Origin: Magicicada septendecula
Lineage: Eukaryota > Arthropoda > Insecta > Hemiptera > Cicadidae
Direction: 5' to 3'
DNA length: 64,000 nucleotides
Assembly: GCA_034769895.1 (NCBI GenBank)
Contig: CM068368.1
Location: 336,559,076-336,623,075, forward strand
Part shown: positions 21,714 through 34,557 of the stretch, piece by piece
Layout: each line of letters starts with the position of its first letter
Numbering within the stretch: the first letter of the stretch is position 1
Notes under the pieces: model-generated
What the model was told of the DNA's origin: nothing
The model's database searches: none
The model's input: only the letters and a program-made list of their open reading frames with translations
Made by a program: the position numbers and the translations under genes

Positions 21714-23597
21714 ATTTGCAATCAAATGTTGCAAATAAAATTTATTGATAAATTGGTAATTAATATTGCATATAGCATAAGGGTTTCTTTTTCTTCTATA
21801 TTTTTATCTTTTGTAATCTTTTATTCAACATAATATTATGACTATTAATGCTCAGTAAGGCAGATTCAAATCAGGTGCCATACTTTCCTTGTTGGGAGTG
21901 TTACCAACCTATGCTAGTTGATGAAAAAATTAACATTCATTAATATGGTGTATATAATATCATATACATTTTAATTATCCATTAAATAAAGAAAAGAAAA
22001 CCTTTTATCTGTTGTTATTGAACTCAAATCGTTTATCCTTTTTAAAATTTTTTTTAAGAGACAGTAATAATTGTTAACGAAGTATGACCGGTTGTTCTTT
22101 AAATATGCTCAGAATGGCAGCAGTAGCTCTTATATCTCAAGGCAGACCTATCTGTACTTTAATAATTACTAAATAAAATACAAATAGAATGGTTTTACGT
22201 TAGATCCTTTTGACTACGGTATAAACTACAAATATCTTAGGAAAAGTACCAAAATACATGGGCTTATAATAAATTACAGAGTGGTTTTACAAGAGTCTAT
22301 TAAGAAGTTTACAATGTTCAGTGTCTAGGTTATGTTGATTTATGTGTTTTCAATGTCTAATACACTTTAAATGGTTATATTACCATATATTAATAGTTTT
22401 TTACACTGAAAACAAGATTGTTCATTAATTATTTTCACAGTGAAGGTTCAAAAATAGTTTTAATCAAAAGTGTAAACAGTGTCTTTGAAAAGTGTAACTT
22501 AGGCCATTAAGGTAATTTCTTCAGTTTAGTTATTTAGCTAAAATACTTCCCTTCCTGGATAGGTCGATCTTGTTTCTTCATATGTTAATTGGTTTCCTTC
22601 TTTTGAACAATGTTGTCCTTCTTTCTTCTAAATATTTAGTTTTGTAATATAATTTAACTTTAATTAGGTTCACTGATGTTAAATTCAAAACATGTTGGAT
22701 TGGTCTCTCGTATTTTTATATATCAACCTTTCTCGTTTAAATCTAATAATGGACTCCTCTTTATTCAATTTATAACATATCAGTTGCTACGGCCTATAAC
22801 TTAGCTTTCATTGGTTTAAATTGTGTCATCTGTAGTTACTATGGTTCTCTCTGAGCCTCAAAATAAACAAACTTCTAATATTTTACTTTTAATTTTCTTA
22901 AAATTGTTATACCTTTTTTATCTGATCTCTGATCTTTAATATACTAGTATCTTTGAGTTTCTGATGGAACACTGATTGTTTTGATACCACTTTTGATTAT
23001 CTTCCATTACATATTTCCTGAGTTACCATTTCACACTTTTAACTATTTGTACAAAATTATTATTAGTTCTTTTTGTACTCTTCACTTTACTAAAACGATT
23101 GGATACAATCAGTAATAACATAGTTCAACCTGACATTAAAACTCTTTTTTTCAAATTCCTTAACTATCTAGGCCTAACATGCCTAGTTTCACAAATTTCT
23201 CTTATTATAATTTTGGTACCCTTCCATTAACATTAACATTTGTTTTATTAATATTACAACATATATTATTAATCAATATCAAACAACTAATTACTAATAA
23301 TTATTAGTAAACATATGACAATTCTCATTAAACTTCTGGATACAATCCAGTTTTTATAAACATAATAAAACATGGTAAGTAGTTCCCAAAACATTGTCCT
23401 CCTTACTTACTAACTTTAATAGTTTAAACATAACTATTAGAACATTATTTAACATTAATCAGTAATAATAAACCTATAATTGGTAGTCCTTGAAAGAGGC
23501 TACCTTATGTTTCCTGGTACTTTTCTAGGATGTATAAACATATTTTACTCATGTAATTACACAACAAGATGATGGGCAAAATATCATGTAACATAAT
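21714..23597 (-). repeat. LTR with 173-bp deletion (unit 5)
   Basis: The LTR is 1,884 bp instead of 2,057. One copy of the internal diverged duplication is gone. The junction lies in aaaacattgtcctcctta near 23,390-23,410, which is shared by both duplicated segments in full LTRs. This is a direct-repeat-mediated deletion. The PPT is at 23599-23608. Confidence 0.75.
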
Positions 23598-23676
23598 ACC
23601 CCTCCCCCAGAAAACGGGTTATTTTAGTAATAAACTGATTACTTAAATAAGCTGATTTATATAACAAGTGCTGCTC

Positions 23677-23922
23677 TTAATTTTCATAATATTTTTTAAT
23701 TTCAGCTTGATTGTACACGCCCTTTACTTTATTAGTTTCTGGAATGGTCAATTCATAGGTATTATTCCCTTTATCCCTGGTTATCCTATACGGTCCTGTA
23801 TACAATAATAATTTTTTAGCTATTCCTTCTGCAGAACTTGGTAAATGCCTGTTTTTCAGTAACACCTTTTCTCCCACATTGTATTTTAAAATCTTATTTT
23901 TATTCTTTTCTTCCTCATGGTT
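23677..23922 (-). pseudogene. pol: Integrase C-terminal remnant (unit 5)
   Basis: This is the GPY/F fragment, identical in translation to unit 3. Confidence 0.85.
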
Positions 23923-25120
23923 TCAGGTATTGGGTTGTGATGAATTTTCTTAGGTTGGGTTATTATATAATAATTTACAAATAACTTCTTTTTCTTCTCG
24001 GGCGAATCTAAGAAAATATATTATTTTTTCTTCATTTTCCTTATATAGGTGGTTACCAACTGATTTTTCCTTTCCTCTGAGGTTTCTTTTCTTTCTTCCT
24101 CTGCTTTATCTCCTGTTCTGGTTGATTCCTTAATTGGGGTTATCAATTCCTCCCTAACTTTAAATGGCATGGTGAATGCATATCGGCTGTGAGTGATACA
24201 ATTCTGACCTATTCCTCACCCGACCATTCACCATGGTACAGTGCTCATTGGCCCCTGCCCATAATAATAATTTTTGAGTGGCGCCGTAGCTTTCTACACT
24301 CTTAAAAAATGGTAACTATTGCGTTACTTTAAACACCCTTGGAATCCTGTTGCCTTCTTAACTCTTCTCGTTATTATAATTTGCATCCCTGCAGCTCCCC
24401 TTACTTTTATATTATTGATTTTCAGTTTTAGTAAAATCCTTGGTATATTTCTTCTCTTCTATTTAATTTCATTTCGTAGTTAATTGATTCATTTGTCACA
24501 GTGTTATTCATCTCCTTTTTCAATACCCCTTTTTAGCAATTAAAACTATGGTTATTGTTATTCTATTTATTTCCAGACATCGATTCTTCTTCTGCAAGTT
24601 CAGGCTTTCATTTATTTGTTTTAAGTACTTATTCTCTTCATTCAGTATGATCCCCTTATTATCGTTCTTAACCATCATATTCTCTTCCAAAACCTGTATT
24701 GGTGGGCTATTTGTTTATGTTTTCTTAAATCTTCACTTGTCATTACAATTATCATTATCTTTCCTTCTCATTTCTCAAATAGTTGCCTTGTCGGTAATCA
24801 TACAATCAGTCCCTTTTCTCTATAGTTTGTTTGGAATTAGTTTAACCATGATCCATAATTTCATCTGTACTGGTCGTTCGGATCACTCTGGTGTGCAGAA
24901 CTATTTCCGTCCTTGTGATATAGATCTCACTATTGCTACCTTATACAGCAATTCTTCTAATACTACATGTTCATTACTATTTAGGCCTACCTCAATCACT
25001 TTATCATTTTGCTTATTAAATAAATATGTTAATGGTATATCAATTGTTAATGCTATCACTGATATTTTACTTCTGGTGTATTCGACTTAACTATGGATTT
25101 ACTTAATGTTTTACTTACTG
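23923..25120 (-). pseudogene. pol: Degenerate gag-pol interior
   Basis: It is homologous to 4131-5328 with no intact gene. It is the first copy to the right with cctgtattgg in place of cctgcattgg (near 24,694), which removes the ATG of the 59-codon fragment. Confidence 0.6.
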
Positions 25121-25459
25121 TTATATTTGATTCCCTTTGAAAGTTTCTATTAAGCTCCTTCTGTTATTTTTAAAATTACTTACTCTTCTGTATTCCGTAC
25201 TTTGGATGTTAAGTACATTAACTAGTCCATTGTTCATCATCTCCCACTCTTCCCGTGTTTTTATTAATTTCCTTTGATGCATTTGTCTCATTTTCTTTGT
25301 CTTCATTTCCATGTGCTTAATATTCTCTTTGTTTCTGTTAGGTTTCTTTTCAGATAACAATACACTTTTGTCTTTTTTATTTTCTATTTCATTACTACCT
25401 TCTATTTTCTGATCTACTGGTTCCTTTGACTGGTTCCTGTCATTGTTTAATCCTTCCAT
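25121..25459 (-). CDS. Gag continuation ORF, 112 codons (unit 6)
   Basis: This ORF is in frame with Gag beyond the TAG. It has a private Leu-to-Gln change at residue 86. Confidence 0.55.
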   Translation of the reverse strand: MEGLNNDRNQSKEPVDQKIEGSNEIENKKDKSVLLSEKKPNRNKENIKHMEMKTKKMRQMHQRKLIKTREEWEMMNNGLVNVLNIQSTEYRRVSNFKNNRRSLIETFKGNQI

Positions 25460-25495
25460 TAACAGTCTACGATCATTTATTATTTCTTCTCTATA

Positions 25496-26185
25496 CTATT
25501 CTAATTGTTGTTTCACTTGTTGTTTCAATTCCTCTTTATTCTTCTCACTCTCTTCCTTCAACAGTCTTTTTAATTCTTCGTTACTTTGTCTAATCTCCTC
25601 CTTCAACTGTTGTTGTAAAGTTTCATTATTGCTTTCGATTTTTTTATTTAATTCTTCATTATCTTCCCTCATTTGTTTCTTCAGTTCTTCAGTATTTTGT
25701 TTTAATAAGTTTTCATTATCTACTCTCATTTGTTTAAACTCTTCTTGGTTACTATCCATTTTCTTGTTAAGTGTTTCGATATTCTTTTCATTATTTTGAT
25801 CTATTTTTTCAATATCCTCCTTCATTTGTTTCAATGTTTGATTACTGCTTTCGATTTTTTTATTCGATTCTTCACTATTTTGTTTCAATGTTTCATTATG
25901 TTTTCTTGAGTTTTCGTTTAATGATTCTAATTTTTTATTTAATTCTTCCTTGTCTTCCTCTCTTTTTTCCTCATTCCTTTTTAGGAATTCCATTATGCCA
26001 TCCCATCTCATTTCTTCTGCAGTCCTATTTGGTTCTCTTTGTGTGGGTTTTTTTGGTTGGTCCCCTGGGATATCCCTTACCACTGTTTCTATTTCTTCAG
26101 TCGCTGTTACTTCCTTCGCCTCCATGTTCAATTCTATTTCTTCTCCCTCCGTATGTTTACGTGACGTTGCTCTTCTCCTTGACAT
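25496..26185 (-). CDS. gag: Gag-like coiled-coil protein (unit 6)
   Basis: The protein has 229 residues with a private Arg11His change. Confidence 0.7.
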   Translation of the reverse strand: MSRRRATSRKHTEGEEIELNMEAKEVTATEEIETVVRDIPGDQPKKPTQREPNRTAEEMRWDGIMEFLKRNEEKREEDKEELNKKLESLNENSRKHNETLKQNSEESNKKIESSNQTLKQMKEDIEKIDQNNEKNIETLNKKMDSNQEEFKQMRVDNENLLKQNTEELKKQMREDNEELNKKIESNNETLQQQLKEEIRQSNEELKRLLKEESEKNKEELKQQVKQQLE

Positions 26186-26533
26186 CTCTGTTGCTTAAAC
26201 GTAGCCCCCACTAGAGTAGAAATTGCTATAACACTCACAATAAGAATACAAAGTTATTCTATCTCTAGCCTCACTAGTTGGGCTCCAATTCTGTAACACT
26301 AAGAGATTACTTCCGTATCTATCTTAAGCCTCACTGTTGGGATCTCCAATTTTGTAACACTACGGGTTATTTAGTCACACGTTGGTTGCGTCAATTCTGT
26401 AACACTACGGGAATTCTCTCCCGTATCTATTTTAAGCCTCACTGTTGGGATCGCCAATTCGTACTATCTAAATTGTACTTGGTTTGTATTTTAAGGATGA
26501 GTATGTTGTCAGGGTAATGTTAGTTGAGCGCCA
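26186..26533 (-). promoter_or_regulatory. Leader with PBS (unit 6)
   Basis: The PBS begins at 26533 on the minus strand. This is the last copy to the right that lacks the 20-bp leader piece. Confidence 0.65.
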
Positions 26534-28590
26534 ATTTGCAATCAAATGTTGCAAATAAAATTTATTGATAAATTGGTAATTAATATTGCATATAGCATAA
26601 GGGTTTCTTTTTCTTCTATATTTTTATCTTTTGTAATCTTTTATTCAACATAATATTATGACTATTAATGCTCAGTAAGGCAGATTCAAATCAGGTGCCA
26701 TACTTTCCTTGTTGGGAGTGTTACCAACCTATGCTAGTTGATGAAAAAATTAACATTCATTAATATGGTGTATATAATATCATATACATTTTAATTATCC
26801 ATTAAATAAAGAAAAGAAAACCTTTTATCTGTTGTTATTGAACTCAAATCGTTTATCCTTTTTAAAATTTTTTTTAAGAGACAGTAATAATTGTTAACGA
26901 AGTATGACCGGTTGTTCTTTAAATATGCTCAGAATGGCAGCAGTAGCTCTTATATCTCAAGGCAGACCTATCTGTACTTTAATAATTACTAAATAAAATA
27001 CAACTAGAATGGTTTTACGTTAGATCCTTTTGACTACGGTATAAACTACAAATATCTTAGGAAAAGTACCAAAATACATGGGCTTATAATAAATTACAGA
27101 GTGGTTTTACAAGAGTCTATTAAGAAGTTTACAATGTTCAGTGTCTAGGTTACGTTGATTTATGTGTTTTCAATGTCTAATACACTTTAAATGGTTATAT
27201 TACCATATATTAATAGTTTTTTACACTGAAAACAAGATTGTTCATTAATTATTTTCACAGTGAAGGTTCAAAAATAGTTTTAATCAAAAGTGTAAACAGT
27301 GTCTTTGAAAAGTGTAACTTAGGCCATTAAGGTAATTTCTTCAGTTTAGTTATTTAGCTAAAATACTTCCCTTCCTGGATAGGTCGATCTTGTTTCTTCA
27401 TATGTTAATTGGTTTCCTTCTTTTGAACAATGTTGTCCTTCTTTCTTCTAAATATTTAGTTTTGTAATATAATTTAACTTTAATTAGGTTCACTGATGTT
27501 AAATTCAAAACATGTTGGATTGGTCTCTCGTATTTTTATATATCAACCTTTCTCGTTTAAATCTAATAATGGACTCCTCTTTATTCAATTTATAACATAT
27601 CAGTTGCTACGGCCTATAACTTAGCTTTCATTGGTTTAAATTGTGTCATCTGTAGTTACTATGGTTCTCTCTGAGCCTCAAAATAAACAAACTTCTAATA
27701 TTTTACTTTTAATTTTCTTAAAATTGTTATACCTTTTTTATCTGATCTCTGATCTTTAATATACTAGTATCTTTGAGTTTCTGATGGAACACTGATTGTT
27801 TTGATACCACTTTTGATTATCTTCCATTACATATTTCCTGAGTTACCATTTCACACTTTTAACTATTTGTACAAAATTATTATTAGTTCTTTTTGTACTC
27901 TTCACTTTACTAAAACGATTGGATACAATCAGTAATAACATAGTTCAACCTGACATTAAAACTCTTTTTTTCAAATTCCTTAACTATCTAGGCCTAACAT
28001 GCCTAGTTTCACAAATTTCTCTTATTATAATTTTGGTACCCTTCCATTAACATTAACATTTGTTTTATTAATATTACAACATATATTATTAATCAATATC
28101 AAACAACTAATTACTAATAATTATTAGTAAACATATGACAATTCTCATTAAACTTCTGGATACAATCCAGTTTTTATAAACATAATAAAACATGGTAAGT
28201 AGTTCCCAAAACATTGTCCTCCTTACTTAATAACTTCACTATCTCAAAACACAACGATTAAAACATTGTTTATAATTAATCACTTCCCTCATAAACATAA
28301 CACAACTCTTAATAAACTTATGAATTAATTTCCATTCTCACACACCTAGTGGGATTAGCATTAGTATAGTAAGTATTTCTAAAACATTGTCCTCCTTACT
28401 TACTAACTTTAATAGTTTAAACATAACTATTAGAACATTATTTAACATTAATCAGTAATAATAAACCTATAATTGGTAGTCCTTGAAAGAGGCTACCTTA
28501 TGTTTCCTGGTACTTTTCTAGGATTTATAAACATATTTTACTCATGTAATTACACAACAAGAAGATGGGCAAAATATCATGTAACATAAT
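26534..28590 (-). repeat. LTR of the array element (unit 6)
   Basis: The LTR is 2,057 bp, bounded by the PBS and the PPT at 28592-28601. Confidence 0.75.
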
Positions 28591-28669
28591 ACCCCTCCCC
28601 CAGAAAACGGGTTATTTTAGTAATAAACTGATTACTTAAATAAGCTGATTTATATAACAAGTGCTGCTC

Positions 28670-28915
28670 TTAATTTTCATAATATTTTTTAATTTCAGCT
28701 TGATTGTACACGCCCTTTACTTTATTAGTTTCTGGAATGGTCAATTCATAGGTATTATTCCCTTTATCCCTGGTTATCCTATACGGTCCTGTATACAATA
28801 ATAATATTTTAGCTATTCCTTCTGCAGAACTTGGTAAATGCCTGTTTTTCAGTAACACCTTTTCTCCCACATTGTATTTTAAAATCTTATTTTTATTCTT
28901 TTCTTCCTCATGGTT
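28670..28915 (-). pseudogene. pol: Integrase C-terminal remnant (unit 6)
   Basis: This is the GPY/F fragment. It has a private Lys-to-Ile change in the AKKLLLY segment. Confidence 0.85.
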
Positions 28916-30113
28916 TCAGGTATTGGGTTGTGATGAATTTTCTTAGGTTGGGTTATTATATAATAATTTACAAATAACTTCTTTTTCTTCTCGGGCGAAT
29001 CTAAGAAAATATATTATTTGTTCTTCATTTTCCTTATATAGGTGGTTACAAACTGATTTTTCCTTTCTTCTGAGGTTTCTTTTCTTTCTTCCTCTGCTTT
29101 ATCTCCTGTTCTGGTTGATTCCTTAATTGGGGTTATCAATTCCTCCCTAACTTTAAATGGCATGGTGAATGCATATCGGCTGTGAGTGATACTATTCTGA
29201 CCTATTCCTCACCCGACCATTCACCATGGTACAGTGCTCATTGGCCCCTGCCCATAATAATAATTTTTGAGTGGCGCCGTAGCTTTCTACACTCTTAAAA
29301 AATGGTAACTATTGCGTTACTTTAAACACCCTTGGAATCCTGTTGCCTTCTTAACTCTTCTCGTTATTATAATTTGCATCCCTGCAGCTCCCCTTACTTT
29401 TATATTATTGATTTTCAGTTTTGGTAAAATCCTTGGTATATTTCTTCTCATCTATTTAATTTCATTTCGTAGTTAATTGATTCATTTGCCACAGTGTTAT
29501 TCATCTCCTTTTTGAATACCCCTTTTCAGCAATTAAAACTATGGTTATTGTTATTCTATTTATTTCCAGACATCGATTCTTCTTCTGCAAGTTCAGGCTT
29601 TCATTTATTTGTTTTAAGTACTTATTCTCTTCATTCAGTATGATCCCCTTATTATCGTTCTTAACCATCATATTCACTTCCAAAACCTGTATTGGTGGGC
29701 TATTTGTTTATGTTTTCTTAAATCTTCACTTGTCATTACAATTATCATTATCTTTCCTTCTCATTTCTCAAATAGTTGCCTTGTCGGTAATCATACAATC
29801 AGTCCCTTTTCTCTATAGTTTGTTTGGAATTAGTTTAACCATGATCCATAATTTCATCTGTACTGGTCGTTCGGATCACTCTGGTGTGCAGAACTATTTC
29901 CGTCCTTGTGATTTAGATCTCACTATTGCTACCTTATACAGCAATTCTTCTAATACTACATGTTCATTACTATTTAGGCCTACCTCAATCATTTTATCAT
30001 TTTGCTTATTAAATAAATATGTTAATGGTATATCAATTGTTAATGCTATCACTGATATTTTACTTCTGGTGTATTCGACTTAACTATGGATTTACTTAAT
30101 GTTTTACTTACTG
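28916..30113 (-). pseudogene. pol: Degenerate gag-pol interior
   Basis: It is homologous to 4131-5328. A C-to-G change at about 29,514 removes the stop of the Asn/Lys/Glu-rich fragment, which then ends at 29501. A change at about 29,676 (Glu to Val) is also private. Confidence 0.6.
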
Positions 30114-30452
30114 TTATATTTGATTCCCTTTGAAAGTTTCTATTAAGCTCCTTCTGTTATTTTTAAAATTACTTACTCTTCTGTATTCCGTACTTAGGAT
30201 GTTAAGTACATTAACTAGTCCATTGTTCATCATCTCCCACTCTTCCCGTGTTTTTATTAATTTCCTTTGATGCATTTGTCTCATTTTCTTTGTCTTCATT
30301 TCCATGTGCTTAATATTCTCTTTGTTTCTGTTAGGTTTCTTTTCAGATAACAATACACTTTTGTCTTTTTTATTTTCTATTTCATTACTACCTTCTATTT
30401 TCTGATCTACTGGTTCCTTTGACTGGTTCCTGTCATTGTTTAATCCTTCCAT
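30114..30452 (-). CDS. Gag continuation ORF, 112 codons (unit 7)
   Basis: This ORF is in frame with Gag beyond the TAG. It has the Lys form of the end (FKGNQI). Confidence 0.55.
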   Translation of the reverse strand: MEGLNNDRNQSKEPVDQKIEGSNEIENKKDKSVLLSEKKPNRNKENIKHMEMKTKKMRQMHQRKLIKTREEWEMMNNGLVNVLNILSTEYRRVSNFKNNRRSLIETFKGNQI

Positions 30453-30488
30453 TAACAGTCTACGATCATTTATTATTTCTTCTCTATA

Positions 30489-31175
30489 CTATTCTAATTG
30501 TTGTTTCACTTGTTGTTTCAATTCCTCTTTATTCTTCTCACTCTCTTCCTTCAACAGTCTTTTTAATTCTTCGTTACTTTGTCTAATCTCCTCCTTCAAC
30601 TGTTGTAAAGTTTCATTATTGCTTTCGATTTTTTTATTTAATTCTTCATTATCTTCCCTCATTTGTTTCTTCAGTTCTTCAGTATTTTGTTTTAATAAGT
30701 TTTCATTATCTACTCTCATTTGTTTAAACTCTTCTTGGTTACTATCCATTTTCTTGTTAAGTGTTTCGATATTCTTTTCATTATTTTGATCTATTTTTTC
30801 AATATCCTCCTTCATTTGTTTCAATGTTTGATTACTGCTTTCGATTTTTTTATTCGATTCTTCACTATTTTGTTTCAATGTTTCATTATGTTTTCTTGAG
30901 TTTTCGTTTAATGATTCTAATTTTTTATTTAATTCTTCCTTGTCTTCCTCTCTTTTTTCCTCATTCCTTTTTAGGAATTCCATTATGCCATCCCATCTCA
31001 TTTCTTCTGCAGTCCTATTTGGTTCTCTTTGTGTGGGTTTTTTTGGTTGGTCCCCTGGGATATCCCTTACCACTGTTTCTATTTCTTCAGTCGCTGTTAC
31101 TTCCTTCGCCTCCATGTTCAATTCTATTTCTTCTCCCTCCGTACGTTTACGTGACGTTGCTCTTCTCCTTGACAT
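30489..31175 (-). CDS. gag: Gag-like coiled-coil protein (unit 7), 228 residues
   Basis: It has one Gln fewer in the QQQ run, as in unit 3. Confidence 0.7.
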   Translation of the reverse strand: MSRRRATSRKRTEGEEIELNMEAKEVTATEEIETVVRDIPGDQPKKPTQREPNRTAEEMRWDGIMEFLKRNEEKREEDKEELNKKLESLNENSRKHNETLKQNSEESNKKIESSNQTLKQMKEDIEKIDQNNEKNIETLNKKMDSNQEEFKQMRVDNENLLKQNTEELKKQMREDNEELNKKIESNNETLQQLKEEIRQSNEELKRLLKEESEKNKEELKQQVKQQLE

Positions 31176-31543
31176 CTCTGTTGCTTAAACGTAGCCCCCA
31201 CTAGAGTAGAAATTGCTATAACACTCACAATAAGAATACAAAGTTATTCTATCTCTAGCCTCACTAGTTGGGCTCCAATTCTGTAACACTAAGAGATTAC
31301 TTCCGTATCTATCTTAAGCCTCACTGTTGGGATCTCCAATTTTGTAACACTACGGGTTATTTAGTCACACGTTGGTTGCGTCAATTCTGTAACACTACGG
31401 GAATTCTCTCCCGTATCTATTTTAAGCCTCACTGTTGGGATCGCCAATTCTGTAACGTTAAGATTTATTCGTACTATCTAAATTGTACTTGGTTTGTATT
31501 TTAAGGATGAGTATGTTGTCAGGGTAATGTTAGTTGAGCGCCA
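31176..31543 (-). promoter_or_regulatory. Leader with PBS, long form (unit 7)
   Basis: This is the first copy with the extra 20 bp (near 31,450-31,469), flanked by attc in both forms. The extra piece contains GTTACAG, so the fourth PBS-like motif gets the same upstream block as the others. The long form is therefore probably ancestral. The PBS begins at 31543. Confidence 0.65.
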
Positions 31544-33598
31544 ATTTGCAATCAAATGTTGCAAATAAAATTTATTGATAAATTGGTAATTAATATTGCA
31601 TATAGCATAAGGTTTTCTTTTTCTTCTATATTTTTATCTTTTGTAATGTTTTATTCAACATAATATTATGACTATTAATGCTCAGTAAGGCAGATTCAAA
31701 TCAGGTGCCATACTTTCCTTGTTGGGAGTGTTACCAACCTATGCTAGTTGATGAAAAAATTAACATTCATTAATATGGTGTATATAATATCATATACATT
31801 TTAATTATCCATTAAATAAAGAAAAGAAAACCTTTTATCTGTTGTTATTGAACTCAAATCGTTTATCCTTTTTAAAATTTTTTTAAGAGACAGTAATAAT
31901 TGTCAACGAAGTATGACCGGTTGTTCTTTAAATATGCTCAGAATGGCAGCAGTAGCTCTTATATCTCAAGGCAGACCTATCTGTACTTTATTAATTACTA
32001 AATAAAATACAACTAGAATGGTTTTACGTTAGATCCTTTTGACTACGGTATAAACTACAAATATCTTAGGAAAAGTACCAAAATACATGGGCTTATAATA
32101 AATTACAGAGTGGTTTTACAAGAGTCTATTAAGAAGTTTACAATGTTCAGTGTCTAGGTTATGTTGATTTATGTGTTTTCAATGTCTAATACACTTTAAA
32201 TGGTTATATTACCATATATTAATAGTTTTTTACACTGAAAACAAGATTGTTCATTAATTATTTTCACAGTGAAGGTTCAAAAATAGTTTTAATCAAAAGT
32301 GTAAACAGTGTCTTTGAAAAGTGTAACTTAGGCCATTAAGGTAATTTCTTCAGTTTAGATATTTAGCTAAAATACTTCCCTTCCTGGATAGGTCGATCTT
32401 GTTTCTTCATATGTTAATTGGTTTCCTTCTTTTGAACAATGTTGTACTTCTTTCTTCTAAATATTTAGTTTTGTAATATAATTTAACTTTAATTAGGTTC
32501 ACTGATGTTAAATTCAAAACATGTTGGATTGGTCTCTCGTATTTTTATATATCAACCTTTCTCTTTTAAATCTAATAATGGACTCCTCTTTATTCAATTT
32601 ATAACATATCAGTTGCTAAGGCCTATAACTTAGCTTTCATTGGTTTAAATTGTGTCATCTGTAGTTACTATGGTTCTCTCTGAGCCTCAAAATAAACAAA
32701 CTTCTAATATTTTACTTTTAATTTTCTTAAAATTGTTATACCTTTTTTATCTGATCTCGGATCTTTAATATACTAGTATCTTTGAGTTTCTGATGGAACA
32801 CTGATTGTTTTGATACCACTTTTGATTATCTTCCATTACATATTTCCTGAGTTACCATTTCACACTTTTAACTATTTGTACAAAATTATTATTAGTTCTT
32901 TTTGTACTCTTCACTTTACTAAAACGATTGGATACAATCAGTAATAACATAGTTCAACCTGACATTAAAAGTCTTTTTTCAAATTCCTTAACTGTCTAGG
33001 CCTATCATGCCTAGTTTCACAAATTTCTCTTATTATAATTTTGGTACCCTTCCATTAACATTAACATTTGTTTTATTAATATTACAACATATATTATTAA
33101 TCAATATCAAACAACTAATTACTAATAATTATTAGTAAACATATGACAATTCTCATTAAACTTCTGGATACAATCCAGTTTTTATAAACATAATAAAACA
33201 TGGTAAGTAGTTCCCAAAACATTGTCCTCCTTACTTAATAACTTCACTATCTCAAAACACAACGATTAAAACATTGTTTATAATTAATCACTTCCCTCAT
33301 AAACATAACACAACTCTTAATAAACTTATGAATTAATTTCCACTCTCACACACCTAGTGGGATTAGTATTAGTATAGTAAGTATTTCTAAAACATTGTCC
33401 TCCTTACTTACTAACTTTAATAGTTTAAACATAACTATTAGAACATTATTTAACATTAATCAGTAATAATAAACCTATAATTGGTAGTCCTTGAAAGAGG
33501 CTACCTTATGTTTCCTGGTACTTTTCTAGGATTTATAAACATATTTTACTCATGTAATTACACAACAAGAAGATGGGCAAAATATCATGTAACATAAT
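31544..33598 (-). repeat. LTR of the array element (unit 7)
   Basis: The LTR is 2,055 bp, with scattered private substitutions and shorter T runs. The PPT is at 33600-33609. Confidence 0.75.
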
Positions 33599-33677
33599 AC
33601 CCCTCCCCCAGAAAACGGGTTATTTTAGTAATAAACTGATTACTTAAATAAGCTGATTTATATAACAAGTGCTGCTC

Positions 33678-33923
33678 TTAATTTTCATAATATTTTTTAA
33701 TTTCAGCTTGATTGTACACGCCCTTTACTTTATTAGTTTCTGGAATGGTCAATTCATAGGTATTATTCCCTTTATACCTGGTTATCCTATACGGTCCTGT
33801 ATACAATAATAATTTTTTAGCTATTCCTTCTGCAGAACTTGGTAAATGCCTGTTTTTCAGTAACACCTTTTCTCCCACATTGTATTTTAAAATCTTATTT
33901 TTATTCTTTTCTTCCTCATGGTT
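33678..33923 (-). pseudogene. pol: Integrase C-terminal remnant of the unit interrupted by the insertion
   Basis: This is the GPY/F fragment with a private Asp-to-Tyr change (RYKGNN). It belongs to the same interior as the Gag at 41257-41946. The 5.76-kb insertion separates the two. Confidence 0.85.
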
Positions 33924-34553
33924 TCAGGTATTGGGTTGTGATGAATTTTCTTAGGTTGGGTTATTATATAATAATTTACAAATAACTTCTTTTTCTTCTC
34001 GGGCGAATCTAAGAAAATATATTATTTGTTCTTCATTTTCCTTATATAGGTGGTTACCAACTGATTTTTCCTTTCCTCTGAGGTTTCTTTTCTTTTTTCC
34101 TCTGCTTTATCTCCTGTTCTGGTTGATTCCTTAATTGGGGTTATCAATTCCTCCCTAACTTTAAATGGCATGGTGAATGCATATCGGCTGTGAGTGATAC
34201 TATTCTGACCTATTCCTCACCCGACCATTCACCATGGTACAGTGCTCATTGGCCCCTGCCCATAATAATAATTTTAGAGTGGCGCCGTAGCTTTCTACAC
34301 TCTTAAAAAATGGTAACTATTGCGTTACTTTAAACACCCTTGGAATCCTGTTGCCTTCTTAACTCTTCTCGTTATTATAATTTGCATCCCTGCAGCTCCC
34401 CTTACTTTTATATTATTGATTTTCAGTTTTGGTAAAATCCTTGGTATATTTCTTCTCTTCTATTTAATTTCATTTCGTAGTTAATTGATTCATTTGCCAC
34501 AGTGTTATTCATCTCCTTTTTCAATACCCCTTTTTAGCAATTAAAACTATGGT
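33924..34553 (-). pseudogene. pol: Degenerate interior, left part, interrupted by LTR element
   Basis: It is homologous to 4131-4763. The sequence runs normally up to ggttatt at 34551-34557, where the inserted element begins. The rest of this interior resumes at 40314. Confidence 0.65.
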
Positions 34554-34557
34554 TATT
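34554..34557. repeat. Target-site duplication TATT, left copy
   Basis: The uninterrupted copies read ggttattgttattc. Here TATT is followed by the LTR, and TATT occurs again at 40314-40317 before gttattc continues. Confidence 0.85.
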
